This document shows positions 7,666 to 16,305 of a stretch of DNA of 34,547 bases, piece after piece. The stretch spans positions 1 to 34,547 of the forward strand of contig JAITBS010000343.1 of assembly GCA_031283515.1 (NCBI GenBank). Reading direction: 5' to 3'. The notes under the pieces were generated by a model. It saw only the letters and a program-made list of their open reading frames with translations, made no database searches and was not told the DNA's origin. The position numbers and the translations under genes were made by a program. This stretch comes from Planctomycetaceae bacterium (GTDB lineage Bacteria > Planctomycetota > Planctomycetia > Pirellulales > Thermoguttaceae). How positions within the stretch are numbered: the first letter of the stretch is position 1; each line of letters starts with the position of its first letter.

Positions 7666-9951
7666 ATGCACAATGCCATGAATATTGTCGCGGAGCATGA
7701 ACATAATGAAATTCTTGCTGCATTGGTTGGGCAACCCAATTCCGGTAAATCAACTGTTTTCAATTATCTCACCGGTTTACATCAAACAGTTGCCAATTAT
7801 CCCGGAGTGACAGTAACAAAAAAGTCCGGGCATTATCACGATGGTAAGCGGCGTATCGAAGTTGTTGATCTTCCTGGTACGTACAGTTTGACCTCGTATT
7901 CTCAGGAAGAACGGGTTACGCGGGATTTTCTGTTGCTTGAACGCCCTGAAGTTGTTGTTATCGTTATTGATGCTTCCAATTTACGGCGTCATCTTTATTT
8001 TGTGTTTCAGCTGCTCGAACTTCAGATACCGCTGGTCATTTGCCTGAATATGATGGATATTGCACGGCGTCGCGGTTTTTCGATTGATATTCCGGTGTTG
8101 GAACAAACGCTTGGAGTTCCGGTGATTCCGGCGAATGGTCGTACCGGAGAAGGTCTCGAAGAACTGCGCCGGCAAATTAACACGGTTTCCGCAAAACATG
8201 ACCACGAATCACCAGTCACCTGGAAAATCAATTACGGCACTTTAGAACCGTTAATTGCAGAATTTGATGCCGCACTCTCACAAAAAGAACCACTCGTTCA
8301 GGATTTTCCGACCCGATGGCTTGCGATTAAACTCCTTGAAAATGACCGCGAAGCACGGCGAATTATTCAACATCACACTCATGACAAAGATTGGGAACCG
8401 TTGCTCGAATCGTGCATGAAAAAAGTTGAAGATTACGAAACGCAAAGCGGTGATTCTCCCCGTAAAACAATCGCCTCCAGCAGGAACATTTTGGCGGAAA
8501 CCATTGAAAAACAGACCATTCAACGAACTTCCATCCCACATCGTAATTCAGATACGCTTGACCAATTTCTTTGTCATCCATTTCTTGGTTTGCTGAGTGT
8601 TGCGGCAGTCATGTTTATAACATTTCAGTTGGCGTTTAATCTGGCGGATGGTTGGACATGGTTTCCATGGTTCAATGCGGCAGGAGTTTTTGAATGGAAT
8701 ACGCCGTTTGGAGCGGTTGAGTCACTTTTTTCGGTTTGGATTCCGGCATTGCTGGATTCTTGTTTTCATCTTCCCGAAGGCAATCTCCACTCTTTAATTT
8801 ATGACGGAATTATTGCAGGAGTTGGCGGTGTACTTACATTTGTTCCGACAATTTTTTTTATTTTCCTTTTTATTTCGATTTTGGAACAAAGCGGTTATAT
8901 TGCCAGGGTGGTTGTTGTGTTGGATCGGATCATGCGTTTTTTCGGATTGCATGGTCAAAGTATTTTACCGATGATTCTTGGCGGCGGCATTGTTGGCGGT
9001 TGTGCATTGCCGGCGGTCATGGCAACACGTTCGATGCGGGAACAACGGGAGCGAATATTGACTATTATGGTTGTTCCCCTTATGAATTGCGGAGCCAAAG
9101 TTCCGGTGTTTGCTTTACTGATTTCGGCGTTTTTCCTTGAGTATCAAGGATTGGTATTGGCGGCAATTATTCTGATTTCGTGGACGATGGCTTTGTTTGT
9201 TTCTTCAATTCTTGGTAAATTATTTATTGGTGGAGAACCTTCGCCTCTTGTGATGGAGCTTCCGACGTACCAAGTTCCTGATTTACGCGATATGTTGTTG
9301 ACGGCGGTACTGCAAAGTTGGTGGTTTGTTAAAAAGGCGGGGACGATTATTCTGGCGGTTAATGTTTTTCTTTGGGTGCTTATGTATTACCCGCGTCCCG
9401 ACAATCCCGACACCGATGCGGCGACCCAACTTGCAGGTTCTTACGCTGCCCGAATGGGACGTATATTTGAACCGGTAACACGATATGCCGGTTTTGATTG
9501 GCGTGACAATGTGGCACTTATTGGTGGTTTTGCGGCGAAGGAAGTTATTGTCAGTACGATGGCGACGATGTATGGAATTGAAGAAGAAGACGAAACCGAA
9601 GCCGAGAACAATCATCAAGAAAATAAGAACAACAAAGAAAATACTTTCCAAGAACCAAACGTGAAGAGAAAAGAATTAACGAAAGAGCTTGAAGAGATTG
9701 ATACGGAAAGCCTGGATATTCAAGGCAAACATCTTGCTGTTCGTTTGCGTGCGGAAAAGAATTGGACACCATTGAAGGCATTTGTTCTTCTTCTTTTTGT
9801 GATGATTTACAATCCTTGTTTTGCGACTTGTGCGGTGATATGGCGAGAGACGGGTCATATCAAATACATGCTTATGACAATGGCGTACACGAATGGTTTA
9901 GCATTTTTAATTGCGGTTGCGGTGTACCAAATTGCAAGAATATGTAGTTGA
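7666..9951 (+). CDS. feoB: Ferrous iron transport protein B (FeoB)
   Basis: GQPNSGKSTVFNYLTG, VVDLPGTYSLT, LNMMD; membrane part with GGGIVGGCALPAVMATRSMREQRERILTIMVVPLMNCGAKVPV. Confidence 0.97.
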   Translation: MHNAMNIVAEHEHNEILAALVGQPNSGKSTVFNYLTGLHQTVANYPGVTVTKKSGHYHDGKRRIEVVDLPGTYSLTSYSQEERVTRDFLLLERPEVVVIVIDASNLRRHLYFVFQLLELQIPLVICLNMMDIARRRGFSIDIPVLEQTLGVPVIPANGRTGEGLEELRRQINTVSAKHDHESPVTWKINYGTLEPLIAEFDAALSQKEPLVQDFPTRWLAIKLLENDREARRIIQHHTHDKDWEPLLESCMKKVEDYETQSGDSPRKTIASSRNILAETIEKQTIQRTSIPHRNSDTLDQFLCHPFLGLLSVAAVMFITFQLAFNLADGWTWFPWFNAAGVFEWNTPFGAVESLFSVWIPALLDSCFHLPEGNLHSLIYDGIIAGVGGVLTFVPTIFFIFLFISILEQSGYIARVVVVLDRIMRFFGLHGQSILPMILGGGIVGGCALPAVMATRSMREQRERILTIMVVPLMNCGAKVPVFALLISAFFLEYQGLVLAAIILISWTMALFVSSILGKLFIGGEPSPLVMELPTYQVPDLRDMLLTAVLQSWWFVKKAGTIILAVNVFLWVLMYYPRPDNPDTDAATQLAGSYAARMGRIFEPVTRYAGFDWRDNVALIGGFAAKEVIVSTMATMYGIEEEDETEAENNHQENKNNKENTFQEPNVKRKELTKELEEIDTESLDIQGKHLAVRLRAEKNWTPLKAFVLLLFVMIYNPCFATCAVIWRETGHIKYMLMTMAYTNGLAFLIAVAVYQIARICS

Positions 9952-10072
9952 TAGTGGAGAGTGGCGAGTGGAGAGTTCGCAAGCGGAGTATTACCAAAAC
10001 GTTTTGAATCCGCGTGCGAACTCTCCACTATCAACTCTCCACTATCAACTATCCACTCTCAACTAACCACTG
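9945..10072. repeat. Hairpin repeat copy 3, overlapping the feoB stop codon
   Basis: TAGTTGATAGTGGAGAGTGGCGAGTGGAGAGTTCGCAAGCGGAGTA...CGAACTCTCCACTATCAACTCTCCACTATCAACTATCCACTCTCAACTAACC. Confidence 0.8.
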
Positions 10073-10104
10073 CCCTTTCAGGGCTACCTATTGTTGTTAT
10101 CTAC

Positions 10105-10126
10105 AATAATTCCACTGATAGATTAC
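10105..10126 (+). repeat. 22-bp dispersed repeat, copy 2
   Basis: AATAATTCCACTGATAGATTAC. Confidence 0.8.
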
Positions 10127-10189
10127 GGAAAATCTCACTGAATAACTGAATAATTGTGGAAATCTGTATTTTATTTTGAATTTATTCTG

Positions 10190-10218
10190 TTGACATTAAT
10201 AATTGTTTGGAGTAATAT
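10190..10218 (+). promoter_or_regulatory. Sigma70-like promoter for the lipoprotein/DUF1559 cluster
   Basis: TTGACA (10190-10195), exact 17-bp spacer, TAATAT (10213-10218). Confidence 0.65.
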
Positions 10219-10302
10219 ATCCTCTTTGGTAGATTGGATATCTATCGGAAACCTTTCGGTTATGTTGTTTGTTAACATTTATCAAAAATAAAGGAGAACT
10301 TT

Positions 10303-10770
10303 ATGACACGAACAATTGCTTGTGTCCCTATTTTTCTATTGGGACTTTTTTTTCTTGGTTGCGCAGGTGGAACCTCTTCAATCAAAACCGATTCTGTTGT
10401 CGGAACGATAACCGACGTGAACGGTTCACCGCTTGCTGGTGCCAGTGTTAATTTTTCACCTGTGACACAAAGTGTAGGTAATCCTGCTTATGCGATTACC
10501 GATCAAAATGGAAAATACCAATTACAAACCCTGTTGGGAAAACCAGACGCAGGAACAACTCCGGGTGAATACATTGTCACCATTTCAAAATCGGAAATGA
10601 TTCCTACCGGTCAGAAAGAAAAAAATTCCGACGGTAAAATGGTTGATGTCCTTGTTCCAAAATCATTGATTCCGGATGCTTATAGTTCCGCCGAGAAATC
10701 ACCGTTCAAAGTCACCGTTGTTTCTGGAAAAAACCAATTTAACTTCCAACTCAAAGCCGATGGAACTTAA
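10303..10770 (+). CDS. Lipoprotein with carboxypeptidase regulatory-like (transthyretin-like) domain
   Basis: Signal peptide with lipobox LGCA; VVGTITDVNGSPLAGASVNFSPV...ITDQNGKYQLQT; SD AAGGAGAA. Confidence 0.8.
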   Translation: MTRTIACVPIFLLGLFFLGCAGGTSSIKTDSVVGTITDVNGSPLAGASVNFSPVTQSVGNPAYAITDQNGKYQLQTLLGKPDAGTTPGEYIVTISKSEMIPTGQKEKNSDGKMVDVLVPKSLIPDAYSSAEKSPFKVTVVSGKNQFNFQLKADGT

Positions 10771-10859
10771 AAAACTCGTAGTTTTTTTGGTTCGGTTCTA
10801 AAAAAATGCCGATATTACCTATTATTCCATTTTTTACCTTAACAATTTCGGAGAATTTT

Positions 10860-12159
10860 ATGAAGAATATATTTACGTTAAAATGGGCAAGGGGGGGGGG
10901 TATGCGCAAGAAGTAAGCGTTTTGACAAGACACTTCCGAACCGTAAGACGATTCGGCGAGCATTTACTCTTGTCGAACTTTTAGTGGTTATTGCGATTAT
11001 TGGAGTTTTAATCGCTCTTCTACTTCCAGCCGTTCAAGCCGCCCGAGAGGCAGCCCGGCGTTCTCAGTGTATTAACAAGTTAAAACAACTTGCTCTTGCC
11101 ACACACAACTTTCACAGTACCTACAACCGTTTACCAGCTTCCGGTAATGATCCGAACTGGACAAAAATTAAACCGGCTTCCGGCGGTGCCTCTGTTGAGG
11201 CAACATCGTTGGTGCGAGTCCACTATGTCGATGTGTACAATCCCATCGTAACAATGTTACCGTTGCTTGAGCAGCCAGCAATGTTCGATACGTTAATGAC
11301 TGCCGCAAAATACGGAGCACAAACGGACGGTAACAACCGAAGTTACATTCCATGCACTTGGATTGATACAACGGCAACCGGAACCGGAACCGATCAATAT
11401 GTCGATTCTTCAGGAAATTCCGTTAATTCACCGCTCCGTGACCGTTTGGCTTTAACTCTTTGTCCCTCTGATCCTTTGTCCAATACTGCAACATTGGGTC
11501 GTCCTTACGGTAATTACCGTTATTGCCGCGGCGATATTTGGTGCAATTGGCAATGGCGTGAATCACGAGGGGCATTCGGACCGGGGAATCGTTTTCCGGT
11601 TTCATTCAGTAGTATTACTGACGGAACCAGCAATACCATCTTTTTTTCCGAATCATGTGTTGGTGCGGACGATGACCGAACGAATCGTGCCGGTCTTGTT
11701 ACGGGAATCAATTATCCTACGGACAAACCAAGTAAAGTTGCGGCTTATCGTGGAGTTGGGGCAGATCTGGCTGATGCCGCTCCGACTGTCGCCGGTAGTG
11801 ATCAACGAGGAAGCCGTTGGGCGGACGCTCGACTGGCTTTTTCCGGATTCAATACCGTTTTGCCTCCGAACTCTCCATCCGGTCTCTTTGATGATCCCAA
11901 TAGTGCCGGCGGAGCGGCTTATGGTAATTATGCAACTGTAAGTAGTTTCCATCCTGGGGGCGTTATTGTTGCACTGGGAGACGGAGCTGCACGGTTTGTT
12001 TCGGAAACGATTGATTGCGGTGATCTGACCAAACATCCCGGCGAAGGTGATCCGGCGTATGTTGCCACTGATCCGCATCAATGGATTGGTCCGACTCAAT
12101 ACGGCATCTGGGGAGCCGCAGGCTCTATTAGCGGACGCGAATCAAAATCGCTGCCGTAA
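10860..12159 (+). CDS. DUF1559 / type II secretion pseudopilin-like protein, copy 1; frame interrupted at a G10 tract (ORF track begins at a GTG inside the prepilin motif, 10984)
   Basis: [36 protein letters not shown] at 10963 onward; ATG with upstream GGAG at 10860 is out of frame by the G10 tract; C-terminal [22 protein letters not shown]. Confidence 0.8.
10891..10900 (+). repeat. G10 homopolymer tract in the 5' coding region of a DUF1559 gene
   Basis: GGGCAA-GGGGGGGGGG-TATGCG; the only G run of this length noticed in the window. Confidence 0.95.
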
Positions 12160-12259
12160 TATTTTCGCAACCAAAAACCGGAAGGATCATCCCACAACTT
12201 CCGGTAATGTGTTTCTCTATTTTTTGTACTTAAAACTACCTATTTGAAGGAGGTGTTCA

Positions 12260-13480
12260 ATGAAAAGATTTTTTTGTTATTTGAAAACGAATGGATTTAC
12301 CTTAGTGGAACTTCTGGTTGTTATTGCGATTATCGGAGTATTGATTGCTCTGCTTCTTCCGGCAGTTCAGGCGGCGCGAGAGGCGGCAAGACGTTCACAA
12401 TGTACCAACAATCTCAAACAACTGGGAATTACGTTTCACAATTTCCACAACACGTTTGATCGGATTCCAAACAATGGATATGATCCGACGTGGACAGGTA
12501 TCGGCAGAGCCGGTTCGACCACATCGCCTAAACGACCGGTAGAACATGCTCAAGAATATAATTTTATCGTAACATTGCTCCCGTTCTTCGAACAGCAGGC
12601 GATGTACGATGTGATTTATAGTGGAGCAATAGCATGTTCTACAGGAACAAGCTATCCGAGTAGCCCCCAAGCTCCCGGTTTCTTTGTTGGTGTTGGAAAC
12701 AGCGGAAGGTATTCCGACAACACCACATCGCCTTGCGGAGAGCAAATTGCCGTGATTTGCTGTCCTTCCGACAGGAATGCCGCTAAGGGAGCGCAAGAGA
12801 CCTCTGAAGCCCGAACCAGTTACCATGCTAATATGGGTGATTGGATGATCGGTTGGAATTGGGGTGAATATGCTACTCCACGCGGTGTATTTCGTCCCGG
12901 TACCTTTGCCAGTGGAACCGGTATTGATCCGGGAAGAGGTGGTACGGATTCATTCAGTTCTATTACGGATGGATTGAGCAATACACTCTTGTTTGCGGAA
13001 GCTTGTGTTTCCGGATCGAGTGATATTACTGTTTTAGGAACTATTGCATCGAAAACATCTTCACTCCATGGCGGAGCTGCATCAAATTGTGCAGGAAGAC
13101 GCGGAACTCAAGGGATGATTACCAATACGAATGATAAACAACCTCGCAAAGGACGGCGTTGGATGGATGCTCGTATTCCCTATTCCGGCTTCAACGCTGC
13201 TCTTCCGCCTAATCAGCCCGCTTGTGTCGGTAATGGCGATGGAGAAACGGATTGCCATGCTTTAACGGTAAGTAGTTATCATTCCGGCGGTGCAAATGCG
13301 GCACTGTGTGACGGCAGTGTTCGTTTTATTTCCGAAACAATTGACTGCGGTAATATTACCAAAAAATTAGGCGAAGAACTCGGTAATACCGGTGAAGGTC
13401 ATAAATGGACGGGACCTTCCACTGTCGGTGTTTGGGGAGCGGCAGCAACTCCTGCTCACGGCGAACCAAAATCACTTTAA
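12260..13480 (+). CDS. DUF1559 / prepilin-like protein, copy 2
   Basis: [48 protein letters not shown]; strong SD AAGGAGGTG; C-terminal [25 protein letters not shown]. Confidence 0.93.
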   Translation: MKRFFCYLKTNGFTLVELLVVIAIIGVLIALLLPAVQAAREAARRSQCTNNLKQLGITFHNFHNTFDRIPNNGYDPTWTGIGRAGSTTSPKRPVEHAQEYNFIVTLLPFFEQQAMYDVIYSGAIACSTGTSYPSSPQAPGFFVGVGNSGRYSDNTTSPCGEQIAVICCPSDRNAAKGAQETSEARTSYHANMGDWMIGWNWGEYATPRGVFRPGTFASGTGIDPGRGGTDSFSSITDGLSNTLLFAEACVSGSSDITVLGTIASKTSSLHGGAASNCAGRRGTQGMITNTNDKQPRKGRRWMDARIPYSGFNAALPPNQPACVGNGDGETDCHALTVSSYHSGGANAALCDGSVRFISETIDCGNITKKLGEELGNTGEGHKWTGPSTVGVWGAAATPAHGEPKSL

Positions 13481-13525
13481 TTTTGAAACAATTTGTTACT
13501 GTTCGTACTAATTAATGAGAATAAA

Positions 13526-13539
13526 TGTAAACGTTTACA
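13526..13539. promoter_or_regulatory. LacI-family operator-like palindrome 1
   Basis: TGTAAACGTTTACA, perfect 14-bp palindrome with central CG; fits the TGWNANCGNTNWCA pattern. Confidence 0.6.
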
Positions 13540-13579
13540 CCAATAAACAGAATCATATCTTGCTTGAGATGTTAATTTG

Positions 13580-13593
13580 TGTGAACGGTTACA
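13580..13593. promoter_or_regulatory. LacI-family operator-like site 2
   Basis: TGTGAACGGTTACA; same pattern, 54 bp downstream of site 1, 60 bp upstream of the copy 3 ATG. Confidence 0.55.
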
Positions 13594-13653
13594 TTTGTAG
13601 TACATCTATTTTTATAACACTTTACTTAACAATATTTATGAAAGGAGATTTTC

Positions 13654-14865
13654 ATGAATGATTCTTTTTCCCCGAAAAGAATAGGTTTTACCTTAGTAGA
13701 ACTTCTTGTGGTTATTGCGATTATTGGTGTTTTGATTGCACTTCTTTTGCCGGCAATTCAAGCGGCACGGGAAGCGGCACGACGGGCACAGTGTACCAAT
13801 AACCTCAAACAACTGGGAATTGCGTTTCACAATTTCCATGACACCTACAAACGGATGCCGAGTAACGGATATGATTCCATGTGGGTGGCGTACAAAAAAT
13901 ATGGTACCCAGGATCGACTCGATATAGTCGATGTTTACAGTGTTTGGGTTTGCCTGCTTCCATTTTACGAAATGACAGCAGTCTTCGATGAAATCAAGTC
14001 GGGTTGTGCCAATCTTGCAACGGTCAATCCGTATCCGACGGATGATTCCCGATACGAAAAAGGACGCTTGGTTCGAACCGGAAATTGGGATTACACAAGC
14101 GGCGGCGGTGCTTCACCTGCTAGTTTGAATATAACCTCTCTTTTGTGTCCTTCGGATTCTTCTGCCTTGTTAGCAGAAGGAGCCCAAGCAACAGGACGTA
14201 CCAATTATCGAGCCAATATGGGTGATTGGATGATCGGTTGGGCATGGGGCGAATACGCCAATCCGCGAGGAACATTCCGACCAAGTTGGAATGACAACGG
14301 TTCAATCAAATGGTCAGACCGTTCTTTCAATGCCATTACCGATGGTTTGAGTAACACATTGTACGCTTCCGAAGCCTGTGTGTCCAAAGGAACCGATAAC
14401 GATATTACCATTCTTGGCGGAGTTGCCTATGAACCGAGTGGAAATTTTATTCATGGGAATGCTGCCTCACTTTGTGCTGCCAAACGCGGTTTACAAGGAC
14501 TTTTAAATCCGACCAATCAGGCAACCACTCCGCATAAAGGACATCGTTGGATGGATGCACGAATCCCTTATACCGGCTTCAACGCCGCTTTGCCGCCTAA
14601 TCAACCCGCTTGCCGAAGAGAAAGCGATGATAAAAAATGTTACGCATTGACGGTGAGCAGTTATCATGCCGGCGGAGCAAACGCCGCACTTTGTGACGGA
14701 GCGGTTCGGTTCATTTCGGAAACCATTGATTGCGGTAATATTACCAAAAAATTAGGAGAAGAACTCGGTAATACCGGTGACGGTCATAAATGGACAGGAC
14801 CATCCACTGTCGGTGTTTGGGGTGCTGCTGCAACTCCCGCTCACAATGAATCAAACTCCTTGTAG
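13654..14865 (+). CDS. DUF1559 / prepilin-like protein, copy 3
   Basis: [48 protein letters not shown]-terminus nearly identical to copy 2. Confidence 0.93.
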   Translation: MNDSFSPKRIGFTLVELLVVIAIIGVLIALLLPAIQAAREAARRAQCTNNLKQLGIAFHNFHDTYKRMPSNGYDSMWVAYKKYGTQDRLDIVDVYSVWVCLLPFYEMTAVFDEIKSGCANLATVNPYPTDDSRYEKGRLVRTGNWDYTSGGGASPASLNITSLLCPSDSSALLAEGAQATGRTNYRANMGDWMIGWAWGEYANPRGTFRPSWNDNGSIKWSDRSFNAITDGLSNTLYASEACVSKGTDNDITILGGVAYEPSGNFIHGNAASLCAAKRGLQGLLNPTNQATTPHKGHRWMDARIPYTGFNAALPPNQPACRRESDDKKCYALTVSSYHAGGANAALCDGAVRFISETIDCGNITKKLGEELGNTGDGHKWTGPSTVGVWGAAATPAHNESNSL

Positions 14866-14903
14866 GCAATACAAATTCATGTAGCTGTCCTGTCGATTTT
14901 ATT

Positions 14904-15006
14904 TTTTTGAGAATACGAACTCTGCGAAAAAACAAAACAAACGAACAATGTTTAAATCAAAATTTTCGTTTGTTTTGTTATTTTGTTTGTTTTGTATTCT
15001 CAAAAA
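14904..15006. repeat. Inverted repeat downstream of the DUF1559 cluster (possible terminator/hairpin)
   Basis: TTTTTGAGAATAC...AAAACAAAACAAACGAAC (14904-14946) versus reverse complement of TTTCGTTTGTTTTGTTATTTTGTTTGTTTTGTATTCTCAAAAA (14964-15006); 43-bp arms, imperfect. Confidence 0.65.
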
Positions 15007-15010
15007 TAAA

Positions 15011-15039
15011 TCTGCGAAAATCGGCGTCATTTGCGGATT
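15011..15039 (+). repeat. 29-bp inverted repeat, left of the nuclease gene
   Basis: TCTGCGAAAATCGGCGTCATTTGCGGATT; inverted partner at 15857-15885. Confidence 0.7.
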
Positions 15040-15136
15040 CTGTTGATAAATATAGAACGCTAAGAAATTGGGAATAATACAATCTCATTAGAAAACTGCT
15101 CTGGACTTTTTTGAGGAAAATGCTTATTGTATTGTT

Positions 15137-15817
15137 ATGAGTAAAAGATCAAAACAATCGGTTCAGAACCAAATCAAAAAAATAATACAACACAAAATAC
15201 GTCAATATGGCGGTTATGGAGTGATTTTATTGTTTACGGTTCTTTTGGTGATTGGTTTTTTCAATCCTGATTTACGGGATCGTATCGCTGCTAAATTGGA
15301 AAATTCCTTTCCAACAGCAGGCTCAGCACGAAATAACCAACCTCTAACCTCAAAAAAACAAAGCCCCCTCAAAGAAGGAATTTGGACAGTCGTCCATGTT
15401 GTCGATGGTGATACATTGGATGTTGTCGATGACAACGGTGCCAAATATCGTATTCGTCTTATTGGAGCAGATACTCCCGAAACAGTTAAACCAAACACCC
15501 CTGTACAACCATTCGGGCACGAAGCCTCTAATTTCACAAAACTTGTCATCACGCAATCCGGTAATCGTGTTCGAGTTGCGTTTGACGGCGACCAGGTTGA
15601 CCAATACGGACGGAACCTCGCAATGATTTATCTGCAAACTCCTCAAGGCGAAATCTGGCTCAATGAACTGTTAATCCGCGAAGGATTGGCAAAAGCCCTC
15701 CTCCAATACCGATTCTCAAAAGAAGCCAAAAAACGCCTTCAAACCGCAGAAAATGAAGCCAAAAAAGCACGACGGAAAATATGGAGCACCTCAACACCAA
15801 AATGGTCTTGGTTCTAA
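15137..15817 (+). CDS. Membrane-anchored thermonuclease (SNase-like)
   Basis: VHVVDGDTLDVVDDNGAKYRIRLIGADTPETVKP...FGHEASNFTKLV...DQYGRNLAMIYL...LNELLIREGLAKAL; N-terminal TM. Confidence 0.93.
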   Translation: MSKRSKQSVQNQIKKIIQHKIRQYGGYGVILLFTVLLVIGFFNPDLRDRIAAKLENSFPTAGSARNNQPLTSKKQSPLKEGIWTVVHVVDGDTLDVVDDNGAKYRIRLIGADTPETVKPNTPVQPFGHEASNFTKLVITQSGNRVRVAFDGDQVDQYGRNLAMIYLQTPQGEIWLNELLIREGLAKALLQYRFSKEAKKRLQTAENEAKKARRKIWSTSTPKWSWF

Positions 15818-15856
15818 GGTGCAGTGGAGAGTTGGCAGTTCGACGACTTTTCAAAT

Positions 15857-15885
15857 AGTCCGCAAATGACACCGATTTTTCCAGA
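15857..15885 (-). repeat. 29-bp inverted repeat, right of the nuclease gene
   Basis: AGTCCGCAAATGACACCGATTTTTCCAGA is the reverse complement of 15011-15039 with a few mismatches. Confidence 0.7.
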
Positions 15886-15972
15886 AAAAATCAGCGTTTC
15901 TCCGCAAAATCAGTAGGAAAATTCCCCAAAAAATCATAGAAAATCAACAAAAAAACCGCTTTTCATCGCGTA

Positions 15973-16041
15973 TTTTTTGCCGTCAGACTAACATTTTTTA
16001 CCGTCGGACAAGTGTCTTTTACTGTCGGACAAGCGTTTATT
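15973..16041. repeat. 21-bp-period degenerate tandem repeat, 3 copies
   Basis: GCCGTCAGAC / ACCGTCGGAC / ACTGTCGGAC at 15979, 16000 and 16021, each followed by similar T-rich linkers. Confidence 0.7.
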
Positions 16042-16305
16042 TCTGCTTGTTTATACTTTGCACGGTTAGTAATTGGGGCATTTTAGAATCGCAGACGTCA
16101 TGCCAGCCCAAAATTACGGAAGGTTATCTTGTTTGTTGCGGGTGAGACGCCCGCGTTCCTGCCAAAAAATTGCTCTCACGGTTCAATGTATCTCAACTAA
16201 AATCAGCCGCAAAAGTCGGCAATCACAACACAACAAGGATTTGAAAAAAGAATCAATTTTTTGGCTCTGAAATGCCGATAAGCACAATGAAGTTTTTTTA
16301 CTTTC

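Noticed and set aside
9550-9760. Charged Glu/Asn/Lys-rich insert between FeoB membrane helices
   Set aside because: FeoB proteins vary at this cytoplasmic position; not obviously notable.
9961-10149. 62-aa ORF MASGEFASGVLPKRF...STINSPLSTIHSQLTT
   Set aside because: It is a translation of the heptad hairpin repeat, low complexity, no RBS.
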